Positions 31,619 through 42,418 of a stretch of 61,927 nt of DNA are shown piece by piece. Made by a program: the position numbers and the translations under genes. The notes below the pieces were generated by a model. That model was given only the letters and a program-made list of their open reading frames with translations. It was not told the origin of the DNA and did no database searches. Source of the DNA: Streptomyces sp. Root1304 (GTDB lineage: Bacteria > Actinomycetota > Actinomycetes > Streptomycetales > Streptomycetaceae); contig NZ_LMEP01000026.1 of the NCBI RefSeq assembly GCF_001426405.1, positions 107,550 to 169,476 on the forward strand. Reading direction: 5' to 3'. The stretch's first letter is position 1. The number at the start of each line of letters is the position of its first letter.

Positions 31619-32430
31619 ACGGAGCGAGCCGCGAGGCACTGGCCGCCGGACGTGAGTCCCTCGACGCGCTGACCGACAACACCTCGGTCGACGCGACGAA
31701 GCTCGCGGACGAGCTGGCCGCAGTCACCGCGCTGTTCGACCGCGAGGTGTCGCTGCGCCGGGTCCTGACCGACCCCGCGCAGTCGGGTGAGGCCAAGGCC
31801 GAGCTCGCGCAGCGACTCCTGAGCGGTCAGGTGGGCGGCGAAGCCGTCGACCTGGTCTCCGGCATGGTGCGTTCCCGCTGGTCGCGTTCGCGCGACCTGG
31901 TCGACGCGGCCGAGGAACTGGCGAACACCGCCGACCTCACCGCGGCGCAGAAGGCGGGCTCGCTCGACGACGTCGAGGACGAGCTGTTCCGGTTCGGTCG
32001 GATCGTGTCCTCCAGCCCCGAGCTCCGCTCGGCGCTGACGGACAAGGCCGCCACGGCCACCGCCAAGGGCGAGCTGCTCCGCAGCCTGCTCGGCGGCAAG
32101 GCCCACCGCACCACCGAGCGCCTGGTCGTCCGTCTGGTGACCCAGCCCCGGGGACGTAGCCTGGAAGCGGGACTCGAGTCCCTCTCCAAGCTCGCCGCGG
32201 CGCGCCGGAACCGGATGGTCGCCGTCGTCACCACGGCGGTGCCGCTGTCGGACGTGCAGAAGCAGCGCCTCGGAGCCGTACTCGCGAAGCTGTACGGCCG
32301 CGAGATGCACCTCAACCTGGACGTGGACCCCTCGGTCCTCGGCGGGATCACGGTGCAGGTCGGCGACGAGGTCATCAACGGCTCGATCGCGGAGCGCCTC
32401 GACGAGGCGACCCGCCGACTGGCCGGCTGA
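31615..32430 (+). CDS. atpH: ATP synthase F1 subunit delta
   Basis: A 271-residue delta subunit joining the peripheral stalk to F1. It is longer than the roughly 180 residues of E. coli, as usual for actinobacteria, with an extra N-terminal region of about 80 residues. The C-terminal LGGITVQVGDEVINGSIAERL is the family signature. Start overlaps the atpF stop. Confidence 0.94.
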   Translation: MNGASREALAAGRESLDALTDNTSVDATKLADELAAVTALFDREVSLRRVLTDPAQSGEAKAELAQRLLSGQVGGEAVDLVSGMVRSRWSRSRDLVDAAEELANTADLTAAQKAGSLDDVEDELFRFGRIVSSSPELRSALTDKAATATAKGELLRSLLGGKAHRTTERLVVRLVTQPRGRSLEAGLESLSKLAAARRNRMVAVVTTAVPLSDVQKQRLGAVLAKLYGREMHLNLDVDPSVLGGITVQVGDEVINGSIAERLDEATRRLAG

Positions 32431-32515
32431 CGACCGTCACCAGCAGCACGAGGCATCACAGCTACACAGCATCACCAGCGGCCCGGTTGGGCCGTGCAGA
32501 GATTGCAGAAGATTC

Positions 32516-32533
32516 CTGGGGGTCGGCCCCCAG
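32516..32533 (+). promoter_or_regulatory. Intercistronic hairpin between atpH and atpA
   Basis: CTGGGGG-TCGG-CCCCCAG, a perfect 7-bp stem with a tetraloop, 47 bases before atpA. It may be an RNA-processing or stability element that helps set atpA expression. Confidence 0.6.
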
Positions 32534-32579
32534 ACCCCTTAAGAAACTTCGGGCCCAACAAGGAGAGCAGGGAACCCAG

Positions 32580-34178
32580 ATGGCGGAGCTCACGATCCGG
32601 CCGGAGGAGATCCGGGACGCACTGGAGAACTTCGTCCAGTCGTACCAGCCGGACGCGGCCTCGCGCGAGGAGGTCGGCACGGTCAGCCTGGCCGGTGACG
32701 GTATCGCGAAGATCGAGGGTCTTCCCTCGGCCATGGCGAACGAGCTGCTGAAGTTCGAGGACGGGACCCTGGGTCTCGCGCTGAACCTCGAAGAGCGCGA
32801 GATCGGTGCCATCGTCCTCGGCGAGTTCAGCGGCATCGAGGAGGGACAGCCGGTGCAGCGCACCGGTGAGGTCCTCTCCGTCGGTGTCGGCGAGGGTTAC
32901 CTGGGTCGCGTCGTCGACCCGCTCGGCAACCCGATCGACGGTCTCGGCGAGATCGCGACCGAGGGCCGCCGCGCCCTCGAGCTGCAGGCCCCGGGCGTGA
33001 TGGCCCGTAAGTCGGTGCACGAGCCGATGGAGACCGGCTACAAGGCCGTCGACGCCATGACGCCGGTCGGCCGCGGTCAGCGTCAGCTGATCATCGGTGA
33101 CCGTCAGACCGGCAAGACCGCTCTGTGTGTCGACACGATCATCAACCAGCGCGACAACTGGCGCTCGGGCGACGTGAACAAGCAGGTCCGCTGCATCTAC
33201 GTCGCCGTCGGCCAGAAGGGCTCGACCATCGCGTCCGTTCGCGGCGCCCTGGAAGAGGCCGGTGCGCTCGAGTACACGACGATCGTCGCCGCCCCGGCGT
33301 CCGACCCGGCCGGCTTCAAGTACCTGGCGCCGTACACCGGTTCCGCCATCGGTCAGCACTGGATGTACCAGGGCAAGCACGTCCTGATCGTCTTCGACGA
33401 CCTGTCGAAGCAGGCCGACGCCTACCGCGCCGTGTCGCTGCTGCTGCGCCGCCCGCCGGGCCGTGAGGCCTACCCGGGTGACGTCTTCTACCTGCACTCG
33501 CGTCTCCTCGAGCGCTGCGCGAAGCTCTCGGACGAGCTGGGTGCCGGTTCGATGACCGGTCTTCCGATCGTCGAGACCAAGGCGAACGACGTGTCGGCGT
33601 TCATCCCGACCAACGTCATCTCCATCACCGACGGCCAGTGCTTCCTGGAGTCCGACCTGTTCAACGCCGGCCAGCGTCCGGCCCTGAACGTCGGTATCTC
33701 GGTCTCGCGTGTCGGTGGCTCCGCCCAGCACAAGGCGATGAAGCAGATCTCCGGCCGCCTCCGCGTGGACCTGGCCCAGTTCCGTGAGCTGGAGGCGTTC
33801 GCCGCCTTCGGTTCCGACCTGGACGCCGCCTCCAAGGCGCAGCTGGAGCGTGGACAGCGCATGGTCGAGCTGCTCAAGCAGGCTCAGTACCAGCCGATGC
33901 CCACCGAGAACCAGGTCGTCTCCGTCTGGGCCGGCACCACCGGCAAGATGGACGACGTTCCGGTCGCCGACATCCGCCGCTTCGAGGCCGAGCTCCTGGC
34001 GTACCTGCGCCAGAGCCACTCCGGTCTCATGACCTCCATCCGTGAGGGCGGCAAGATGTCCGACGACACCCTGCAGGCCGTGGGCGACGCCATCGCGGAG
34101 TTCAAGAAGCAGTTCGAGACCTCTGACGGCAAGCTGCTGGGCGAGGACGCTCCTGCCGCCGTCAACGTCTCGAAGTGA
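32580..34178 (+). CDS. atpA: ATP synthase F1 subunit alpha
   Basis: A 532-residue nucleotide-binding, non-catalytic subunit. Walker A is GDRQTGKTAL (about 172-181). The signature PAVNVGISVSRVGGSAQ-like segment (ALNVGISVSRVGGSA) and the Arg finger in it are present. ATG 32580 is chosen because AGGGAA sits before it; the frame continues open to 32487 without a ribosome site. Confidence 0.96.
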   Translation: MAELTIRPEEIRDALENFVQSYQPDAASREEVGTVSLAGDGIAKIEGLPSAMANELLKFEDGTLGLALNLEEREIGAIVLGEFSGIEEGQPVQRTGEVLSVGVGEGYLGRVVDPLGNPIDGLGEIATEGRRALELQAPGVMARKSVHEPMETGYKAVDAMTPVGRGQRQLIIGDRQTGKTALCVDTIINQRDNWRSGDVNKQVRCIYVAVGQKGSTIASVRGALEEAGALEYTTIVAAPASDPAGFKYLAPYTGSAIGQHWMYQGKHVLIVFDDLSKQADAYRAVSLLLRRPPGREAYPGDVFYLHSRLLERCAKLSDELGAGSMTGLPIVETKANDVSAFIPTNVISITDGQCFLESDLFNAGQRPALNVGISVSRVGGSAQHKAMKQISGRLRVDLAQFRELEAFAAFGSDLDAASKAQLERGQRMVELLKQAQYQPMPTENQVVSVWAGTTGKMDDVPVADIRRFEAELLAYLRQSHSGLMTSIREGGKMSDDTLQAVGDAIAEFKKQFETSDGKLLGEDAPAAVNVSK

Positions 34179-34198
34179 CGACGGAAGGGACCTGACTC

Positions 34199-35116
34199 AT
34201 GGGAGCGCAGCTCCGGGTCTACAAGCGTCGCATCAAATCCGTCACCGCGACGAAGAAGATCACCAAGGCGATGGAGATGATCGCCGCCTCGCGTGTCGTC
34301 AAGGCGCAGCGCAAGGTGCAGGCTTCCACGCCGTACGCGACCGAGCTGACGCGCGCGGTCACGGCGGTGGCCACGGGTGCGAACGACAAGCACCCGCTGA
34401 CCACCGAGGCGGAGAACCCGGTCCGCGCCGCGGTCCTGCTCCTCTCGAGCGACCGCGGTCTGGCCGGTGCCTTCAACTCCAACGCCATCAAGGCGGCGGA
34501 GAAGCTGACGGCGAAGCTTGAGGGCGAGGGCCGTGAGGTCGCCGTCTACGTCGTCGGCCGTCGTGGCATCGCGCACTACAACTTCCGCGAGCGGAAGCTG
34601 GCCGGCACGTGGACCGGGTTCACGGACCAGCCGTCGTACGGCGACGCCAAGACGATCGCGGCTCCGCTGATCGAGGCGATCGAGAAGGACACGGCGGAGG
34701 GTGGTGTGGACGAGCTCCACATCGTCTACACCGAGTTCGTCTCGATGATGACGCAGACGGCGGTCGAGGCCCGGCTGCTGCCCCTCAGCCTCGACGAGGT
34801 GGCGAAGGAGGCGGGCGACTCGGACACGCTTCGTCCGCTGTACGACTTCGAGCCGTCGGCGGAGGACGTCCTCGACGCCCTGCTGCCCCGGTACGTCGAG
34901 AGCCGGATCTACAACGCGCTGCTCCAGTCGGCTGCTTCCAAGCACGCCGCCACGCGACGCGCGATGAAGTCGGCGACCGACAACGCGGGAGACTTGATCA
35001 ACAACCTCTCCCGACTTGCCAACGCGGCCCGCCAGGCCGAAATCACCCAGGAAATCAGCGAGATCGTCGGTGGCACCGCAGCCCTGGCCGACGCGACCGC
35101 GGGGAGTGACAAGTAA
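34199..35116 (+). CDS. atpG: ATP synthase F1 subunit gamma
   Basis: A 305-residue central-shaft protein with terminal helices (RRIKSVTATKKITKAMEMIA at the start; MKSATDNAGDLINNLSRLANAARQ near the end) that form the rotating coiled coil. Stop and atpD start overlap (TAATG). Confidence 0.95.
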   Translation: MGAQLRVYKRRIKSVTATKKITKAMEMIAASRVVKAQRKVQASTPYATELTRAVTAVATGANDKHPLTTEAENPVRAAVLLLSSDRGLAGAFNSNAIKAAEKLTAKLEGEGREVAVYVVGRRGIAHYNFRERKLAGTWTGFTDQPSYGDAKTIAAPLIEAIEKDTAEGGVDELHIVYTEFVSMMTQTAVEARLLPLSLDEVAKEAGDSDTLRPLYDFEPSAEDVLDALLPRYVESRIYNALLQSAASKHAATRRAMKSATDNAGDLINNLSRLANAARQAEITQEISEIVGGTAALADATAGSDK

Positions 35117-36558
35117 TGACGACCACTGTTGAGACGGCCGCCGCCACGGGCCGCGTCGCCCGGGTCATCGGCCCGGTCGTCGACGTGGAGTTCCCCGTCG
35201 ACGCGATGCCGGAGATCTACAACGCGCTGAACGTCCAGGTTCCGGACCCGGCCGAGGAGGGCGCGACCAAGACGCTGACCCTCGAGGTCGCCCAGCACCT
35301 CGGTGACGGCGTGGTCCGCACCATCTCGATGCAGCCCACCGACGGCCTGGTCCGCCAGGCCCCGGTGACCGACACCGGCACGGGCATCACGGTGCCCGTC
35401 GGTGACGTCACCAAGGGCCGTGTGTTCAACACGCTGGGTCAGGTGCTGAACGCGGACGAGTCCACCGTGGCCGACGCGCCGCGCTGGACCATCCACCGCA
35501 AGGCCCCGGCCTTCGACCAGCTCGAGTCCAAGACCGAGATGTTCGAGACCGGCCTGAAGGTCGTCGACCTTCTCACCCCGTACGTCAAGGGTGGAAAGAT
35601 CGGTCTGTTCGGTGGTGCCGGTGTCGGCAAGACCGTTCTGATCCAGGAAATGATCGTCCGTGTGGCCAAGCTGCACGACGGTGTCTCGGTCTTCGCGGGC
35701 GTCGGCGAGCGCACCCGTGAGGGCAACGACCTCATGGTGGAGATGGAGGAGGCCGGCGTTCTGGACAAGACCGCGCTGGTCTTCGGCCAGATGGACGAGC
35801 CCCCGGGCACCCGTCTCCGCGTGGCCCTCGCCGGTCTGACCATGGCGGAGTACTTCCGCGATGTGCAGAAGCAGGACGTGCTGTTCTTCATCGACAACAT
35901 CTTCCGCTTCACCCAGGCCGGTTCCGAGGTGTCGACCCTGCTCGGCCGTATGCCCTCCGCGGTGGGTTACCAGCCGAACCTGGCCGACGAGATGGGTCTC
36001 CTCCAGGAGCGCATCACCTCGACCCGTGGTCACTCGATCACCTCGATGCAGGCGATCTACGTCCCCGCGGACGACCTGACCGACCCGGCTCCGGCCACCA
36101 CCTTCGCCCACCTCGACGCGACGACGGTTCTCTCCCGTCCGATCTCCGAGAAGGGCATCTACCCGGCCGTGGACCCGCTGGACTCCACGTCCCGGATCCT
36201 GGACCCGCGCTACATCGCGCAGGACCACTACGACGCCGCCACGCGCGTCAAGGGAATCCTGCAGAAGTACAAGGACCTCCAGGACATCATCGCGATCCTC
36301 GGTATCGACGAGCTGAGCGAGGAGGACAAGCTCGTTGTCCACCGCGCCCGCCGTGTCGAGCGCTTCCTGTCCCAGAACACCCACGCGGCGAAGCAGTTCA
36401 CCGGCGTGGACGGTTCGGACGTTCCGCTCGACGAGTCGATCGCCGCGTTCAACGCGATCTGCGACGGTGAGTACGACCACTTCCCCGAGCAGGCGTTCTT
36501 CATGTGCGGTGGCATCGAGGACCTCAAGGCCAACGCCAAGGAGCTCGGCGTCTCCTGA
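35116..36558 (+). CDS. atpD: ATP synthase F1 subunit beta
   Basis: A 480-residue catalytic subunit. Walker A is GGAGVGKTV (about 169-177), the catalytic Glu is in GVGERTREGNDL, and the DELSEED-type lever appears as DELSEED exactly (near residue 397). It overlaps the atpG stop by one base and is followed by a large hairpin before atpC. Confidence 0.97.
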   Translation: MTTTVETAAATGRVARVIGPVVDVEFPVDAMPEIYNALNVQVPDPAEEGATKTLTLEVAQHLGDGVVRTISMQPTDGLVRQAPVTDTGTGITVPVGDVTKGRVFNTLGQVLNADESTVADAPRWTIHRKAPAFDQLESKTEMFETGLKVVDLLTPYVKGGKIGLFGGAGVGKTVLIQEMIVRVAKLHDGVSVFAGVGERTREGNDLMVEMEEAGVLDKTALVFGQMDEPPGTRLRVALAGLTMAEYFRDVQKQDVLFFIDNIFRFTQAGSEVSTLLGRMPSAVGYQPNLADEMGLLQERITSTRGHSITSMQAIYVPADDLTDPAPATTFAHLDATTVLSRPISEKGIYPAVDPLDSTSRILDPRYIAQDHYDAATRVKGILQKYKDLQDIIAILGIDELSEEDKLVVHRARRVERFLSQNTHAAKQFTGVDGSDVPLDESIAAFNAICDGEYDHFPEQAFFMCGGIEDLKANAKELGVS

Positions 36559-36573
36559 GCCCCGTGCTCTCCC

Positions 36574-36604
36574 GAGGGGGGCGGGATTCGGTCCCGCCCC
36601 CCTC
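36574..36604 (+). terminator. Strong hairpin between atpD and atpC
   Basis: GAGGGGGGCGGGA (36574-36586) pairs perfectly with TCCCGCCCCCCTC (36592-36604), loop TTCGG. It lies inside the operon, so it likely acts as a partial terminator or 3' stabiliser lowering atpC expression relative to atpD. Confidence 0.8.
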
Positions 36605-36671
36605 ACCACGCCCCTTAGAATTGACCCCAACACCCGGCACGACCGCCGGGTGGTGACCCGAGGAGCCACCC

Positions 36672-37046
36672 TTGGCTGCTGAGCTGCACGTCGAGCTGGT
36701 CGCCGCGGACCGGAGTGTCTGGTCCGGCGAGGCCACCCTGGTCATCGCGCGTACCACCTCCGGCGACATCGGCGTCATGCCCGGCCACCAGCCGCTGCTC
36801 GGTGTGCTGGAGTCGGGCCCGGTGACCATCCGTACCAGTGAGGGCGCGACTGTCGTCGCCGCCGTCCACGGTGGATTCATCTCGTTCGCCGACGACAAGC
36901 TGTCTCTGCTCGCGGAGGTCTGCGAGCTGGCGGACGAGATCGACGCCCAGCGCGCCGAGCGCGCGCTGGAGCGTGCGAAGTCGGATTCGGACGCCGCCGC
37001 CGAGCGGCGCGCCGATGTACGGCTGCGCGCGGTAGCGGTCCGCTGA
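36672..37046 (+). CDS. atpC: ATP synthase F1 subunit epsilon
   Basis: A 124-residue regulatory subunit: beta-sandwich (about 1-85, LHVELVAADRSVWSGEA, GDIGVMPGHQPLL) and a short C-terminal helical part rich in Arg/Glu. It starts at TTG 36672 with AGGAG (36661-36665) six bases before; no ATG or GTG fits. Confidence 0.93.
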   Translation: MAAELHVELVAADRSVWSGEATLVIARTTSGDIGVMPGHQPLLGVLESGPVTIRTSEGATVVAAVHGGFISFADDKLSLLAEVCELADEIDAQRAERALERAKSDSDAAAERRADVRLRAVAVR

Positions 37047-37066
37047 CGGTCCGCGCAGAGTAGTGC

Positions 37067-37115
37067 CCTCAGCCGCGGCACGGCTGGAATTTTCCAGACC
37101 GTGCCGCGGCTGAGG
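37067..37115. terminator. Terminator of the atp operon
   Basis: A 17-bp perfect stem (37067-37083 with 37099-37115, core CAGCCGCGGCACGG) topped by CTGGAA/TTCCAG: a very stable hairpin right after atpC. Confidence 0.88.
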
Positions 37116-37182
37116 CGATGCAGATGCAGGTTGTATTCGGTTCTGCCGGCGGTGCCGGCTACGGGACGCAGCGAGGAGGTCG

Positions 37183-37635
37183 GTGAAGATGTTCCTCGCT
37201 CTGCTCGTGTGCGGCCTGGTCGTCGCACTGGTGGTGATCGGGCTCTTCGTCTTCGGTCTGCGCCGGAGGCTGATCCAGCGCGCCGGCGGCACCTTCGACT
37301 GCTCGCTGCACTGGAACGTCCCGGACGAGCCGGATCCGAGCGGCAAGGGCTGGGTGTACGGCGTCGCCCGCTACAGCGGTGACGAGATCGCCTGGTTCCG
37401 TGTCTTCTCGTACGCGCCCCGCCCCCGCCGCACCCTGGAGCGCTCCTCCATCGTGGCGCTGGAGCGCCGGATGCCGGAGGGCGAGGAGGAGCTGGCGCTC
37501 CTGTCCGAGATGGTGATCCAGCCCTGTATGTACGAGGGCGTCCGTCTGGAGCTCGCGATGAGCGAGGACGCCCGGACGGGTTTCATGGCCTGGCTGGAGG
37601 CGGCGCCTCCCGGGCAACGGGTAAATGTTGCTTGA
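37183..37635 (+). CDS. DUF2550 family membrane-anchored protein
   Basis: A 150-residue protein with one N-terminal membrane helix (about 3-25), basic RRRLIQR, then a soluble domain with FDCSLHW and RYSGDEIAWFRVFS. It matches the actinobacterial DUF2550 family found after atpC; function unknown. GTG 37183 lies close to GAGGAGG; ATG 37189 is an alternative with better spacing. Confidence 0.82.
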   Translation: MKMFLALLVCGLVVALVVIGLFVFGLRRRLIQRAGGTFDCSLHWNVPDEPDPSGKGWVYGVARYSGDEIAWFRVFSYAPRPRRTLERSSIVALERRMPEGEEELALLSEMVIQPCMYEGVRLELAMSEDARTGFMAWLEAAPPGQRVNVA

Positions 37636-37661
37636 ATTCCCCGCCCGTTGAATGGGGGTCC

Positions 37662-37682
37662 CCCCGGACGAAGTCCGGGGGA
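37662..37682 (+). terminator. Hairpin after the DUF2550 gene
   Basis: CCCCCGGAC-GAA-GTCCGGGGG, 9-bp stem. Confidence 0.65.
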
Positions 37683-37707
37683 GGGTGAATGTGGCCTGAT
37701 ACGGCTG

Positions 37708-37742
37708 AAGCGGGGGACGGCGTGCTGCGCCGTCCCCCGCTT
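37708..37742. terminator. Bidirectional terminator between DUF2550 and chitinase genes
   Basis: AAGCGGGGGACGGCG and CGCCGTCCCCCGCTT form a perfect 15-bp stem with a TGCTG loop, between convergent genes, with A and T ends suited to both directions. Confidence 0.9.
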
Positions 37743-37762
37743 CCGTGTGTTCCGGGCCGGGA

Positions 37763-39610
<1,848 letters not shown>

Positions 39611-39675
39611 CGGTGCTCCTCAAGTTGCGGACGGACATGGGTGGGGGTGGTCCGTGGAGATGCGCGCGCCCCGAG

Positions 39676-39719
39676 AGCGTAGGAAGGTCTGGACCAATCG
39701 TCAAGAGGTCCAGACCAAC
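39676..39719 (-). promoter_or_regulatory. Chitinase promoter with two DasR-type (dre) operators
   Basis: On the minus strand -35 TTGACG (39699-39704) and -10 TACGCT (39676-39681) are 17 bases apart. Operator GGTCCAGACC (39686-39695 on the plus strand as GGTCTGGACC) fills the spacer. A second, GGTCTGGACC, lies just upstream of the -35 (39707-39716). Both fit the dre core GGTCTAGACC. This pair of repeats is the classic chitinase control element. Confidence 0.88.
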
Positions 39720-39733
39720 GTTGCCGTGAGCCG

Positions 39734-40387
39734 CTAGACCCCCAACTCCTGGGCCAGTACGGCCGCTTGCACCCGGCTCCGCAGCTCCAGCTTCCCCAGC
39801 ACCTTGCTGACGTGTGTCTTCACCGTCGCCTCCGCCATGTCCAGCCGTACCGCGATCTCCGCGTTCGACAGCCCCTGGCCGAGCGTCGAGAGCACCTCCC
39901 GCTCCCGGGGCGTCAGCGCGTCGAGCACGGCGGGATCGGTCCCCGACGGGACCCGCGCCGGACGGCCCGCCGCCGCGAACTCCGCGATCAGCCGCCGGGT
40001 CACCGCCGGCGCGATCAGCCCCTCGCCGCGCGCCACCGTCCGTACCGCCTCGATCAGCTCCCTGGCGTCCGCGTTCTTGAGCAGGAAACCGGCCGCGCCC
40101 GCCCGCAGCGCCCCGAAGACGTACTCGTCCAGATCGAAGGTGGTCAGCACGAGGACGTCCGCGAGACCCTCCGCGACCACGATCCCGGTCGCCGTCACCC
40201 CGTCCATCCGGGGCATCTGCACATCCATCAGGACCAGGTCCGGACGCAGTTCGCGGGCCAGCTCCACCGCCCGCTCACCGTCCGCCGCCTCCCCGACCAC
40301 CTCGATGTCCGGCGCGCTCCCCAGGATGAGCACCAGCCCCGCCCGTACCGCGGACTGGTCCTCCGCCACCACCACCCGCACCGTCAT
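39734..40387 (-). CDS. LuxR/NarL-type response regulator
   Basis: A 217-residue regulator: receiver domain (about 1-120; VVAEDQSAVRAG, phospho-Asp in LVLMDVQMPRMDG, Lys in FLLKNAD) and a C-terminal LuxR HTH (about 150-212; LTPREREVLSTLGQGLSNAEIA). It overlaps the kinase stop by four bases (ATGA), so the pair is co-translated. The target is unknown; the neighbouring chitinase is only one candidate. Confidence 0.92.
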   Translation of the reverse strand: MTVRVVVAEDQSAVRAGLVLILGSAPDIEVVGEAADGERAVELARELRPDLVLMDVQMPRMDGVTATGIVVAEGLADVLVLTTFDLDEYVFGALRAGAAGFLLKNADARELIEAVRTVARGEGLIAPAVTRRLIAEFAAAGRPARVPSGTDPAVLDALTPREREVLSTLGQGLSNAEIAVRLDMAEATVKTHVSKVLGKLELRSRVQAAVLAQELGV

Positions 40388-41631
40388 GCCCGCTCCTCGT
40401 CGCTCGGGGCCACGGGCAGCTCCGCCCGGACCCGCCATCGTTTCCGTCCCCCGCCGTCCGTGACGGGACCCGCCTCGAACACCCCGTCGAGCAGGGCCAC
40501 CCGCTCCCGCATCCCCACCAGACCGGCCCCCGAGCCGGGGGCCGTCGGACCCGGGCGCTCCCCGTACGGACTCGTCACCTCGACGGTCAGTGCTCCCGGC
40601 TCCCGGGCGAGCCGCACCCGGACCTCGCCGGGCGCCGCGTGCTTGAGCGCGTTCGTCAGGGACTCCTGCACGATCCGGTACGCCGCCAGTTCCACCGGCG
40701 CCGGAAGGCCCGCGCCGGTCTCCCGGGTGTCGTCGAGGAGCAGGACGAGTCCGCTCGGCCGGGCGTTCGCCCGTGCCTGGTCGACCAGCGCGTCCAGACC
40801 GGCGAGGGTGGGCGCGGCGGCCGGCTCCGTGTCGCCGCTGCTGTCCCGGAGGAGTCCGATCAGCCGCCGCATCTCCGACAGGCCCGCCACGCTGTTCTCC
40901 CGGATCACGGTCAGCGCCTGCCGGGTGGTGGCCGGTTCGTCGAGGGAGAGCGCGGCCGTGGAGTGGATGGCGATGGCGGAGAGGTGGTTCGCGACCATGT
41001 CGTGCAGCTCGCGCGCCATCCGGGCCCGCTCGGCCACCACCGCCTGGACCCGGTCCATCTCGGCGAGCAGCGCGGTCTGTTCGGCCCGCAGCCGGGCGGC
41101 CTCGGCGGCCTCCCGGTGGTTGCGGACGATGGCGCCGGTCATGGCGGGCAGGAACGAGACCATGCCCGTGATCACCCCGACGAGCAGGGCCACCGCGTTC
41201 TGCCACCAGACGAGGAAGCCGATCGTCACCGCGATCGTGATCAGCCCGGTCGTGTAGGGGACGCGGCGGGCCTGGGCGGGCGGTCCGTACACCACGGCGG
41301 CGTAGACGATGTCCGTGAACATCAGGACGGTGGCCAGGTTCCCGTTGGTGAACTGGTCCGCGACGACCGCGAGCGTGCCCACGGTCAGCGCGGTCCGCGG
41401 CGTCGTCCGGCGTCCGGCCTCGCAGGCGCTCATCACCGCGAGCGGCACCAGCGCCGCCCATCGCTGGTCGAAGACGCGGTCGCCGGTCGTGTACAGCCCG
41501 AAGGACCACAGGAGCACCCCGACGGCGAGCCCCGAGAGGGCGATGAGCAGATCGACGGGGTGCGGGCGGGGGAGCGTCTTCGGGCGGGGGGTCGTCACCG
41601 GGCGGGGGAGCGTCACGTTCTCATCCAACAC
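40384..41631 (-). CDS. Sensor histidine kinase (NarL-type partner)
   Basis: A 415-residue kinase with four to five N-terminal membrane segments (about 25-175) and no large external sensor, then a HisKA_3 dimer/phosphoacceptor helix (ARMARELHDMVANHLS, His near residue 206) and an HATPase_c domain ending GAGLVGMRERVALLDG. It pairs with the downstream regulator. GTG 41631 is chosen; GTG 41616 is also possible and the ribosome site is weak for both. Confidence 0.88.
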   Translation of the reverse strand: MLDENVTLPRPVTTPRPKTLPRPHPVDLLIALSGLAVGVLLWSFGLYTTGDRVFDQRWAALVPLAVMSACEAGRRTTPRTALTVGTLAVVADQFTNGNLATVLMFTDIVYAAVVYGPPAQARRVPYTTGLITIAVTIGFLVWWQNAVALLVGVITGMVSFLPAMTGAIVRNHREAAEAARLRAEQTALLAEMDRVQAVVAERARMARELHDMVANHLSAIAIHSTAALSLDEPATTRQALTVIRENSVAGLSEMRRLIGLLRDSSGDTEPAAAPTLAGLDALVDQARANARPSGLVLLLDDTRETGAGLPAPVELAAYRIVQESLTNALKHAAPGEVRVRLAREPGALTVEVTSPYGERPGPTAPGSGAGLVGMRERVALLDGVFEAGPVTDGGGRKRWRVRAELPVAPSDEERA

Positions 41632-41767
41632 GCCCCGACGTGCCCGGACCTCCTCGTCCGGGCCGATCCGCGCCTCCGTCGAAGGATGTAGGCGTACGTC
41701 GTCACCGCCGACGACGAAACCGGGCCGGTGCCACGGGACGCTGGAGGGGAACCGAGAGGGGAACGCC

Positions 41768-42418
41768 GTGATCGTCACGCTGATCGTCGTCTGCGAGGTC
41801 GGCTTCTGGGTCCTGCTGGCCGCCGGCCTCGCCACCCGCTACCTGCTGAAGAGGCCCCGGGCGGGTATGGCCCTGCTGCTGTGCGAACCGCTCCTGGAGA
41901 TCGTTCTCCTCGTCGCCACCGCGATCGACCTCAAGAACGGTGCCGACCCCAGCTGGGAGCACGGCCTCGCCGCCCTCTACATCGGCTACACCGTCGGCCA
42001 CGGCCACCGCACCGTGAAGTGGCTCGACGGGCACGCGGCCCACCGCCTCGGCGGGGCGCCGCCGCCCGCGAAGCCGCCGCGGTACGGCATGGCCCGGGCC
42101 CGCCACGAGGGCGCGGTCTGGCTCGGCAGCCTGGTCGCCGCGGCCGTCGCCTCCGCGCTGCTGCTCCTGGCCGCCTGGTACGTCGGCGACGACGGGAACA
42201 CGGACGGTCTGTACGACTGGATCTTCGTCGCCTGGCGGGCGGCGGGCATCCACGGCCTGATCGCGCTCAGCTACGCGATCTGGCCGAAGAAGGCCCCGGC
42301 CGGCGAGCGGACCGCCGAGCCGCCCGGGCGGCAGGCGTCAGCGGTCCCCGCCCGGGACCCAGAGCACGTCCCCGACCTCCTTGTTCGCCGTCCGGGCAAG
42401 GATGAAGAGCAGGTCTGA
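41768..42418 (+). CDS. Conserved membrane protein of unknown function
   Basis: A 216-residue protein with four hydrophobic segments (about 2-22, 33-52, 117-140, 153-170) and a GHRTVKWLDGHAAHR segment between, which looks like the 2TM-type integral membrane proteins of Streptomyces. GAGGGG seven bases before GTG 41768 supports the start. Its last 81 bases overlap the 3' end of the convergent adenosyltransferase gene. Confidence 0.72.
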   Translation: MIVTLIVVCEVGFWVLLAAGLATRYLLKRPRAGMALLLCEPLLEIVLLVATAIDLKNGADPSWEHGLAALYIGYTVGHGHRTVKWLDGHAAHRLGGAPPPAKPPRYGMARARHEGAVWLGSLVAAAVASALLLLAAWYVGDDGNTDGLYDWIFVAWRAAGIHGLIALSYAIWPKKAPAGERTAEPPGRQASAVPARDPEHVPDLLVRRPGKDEEQV

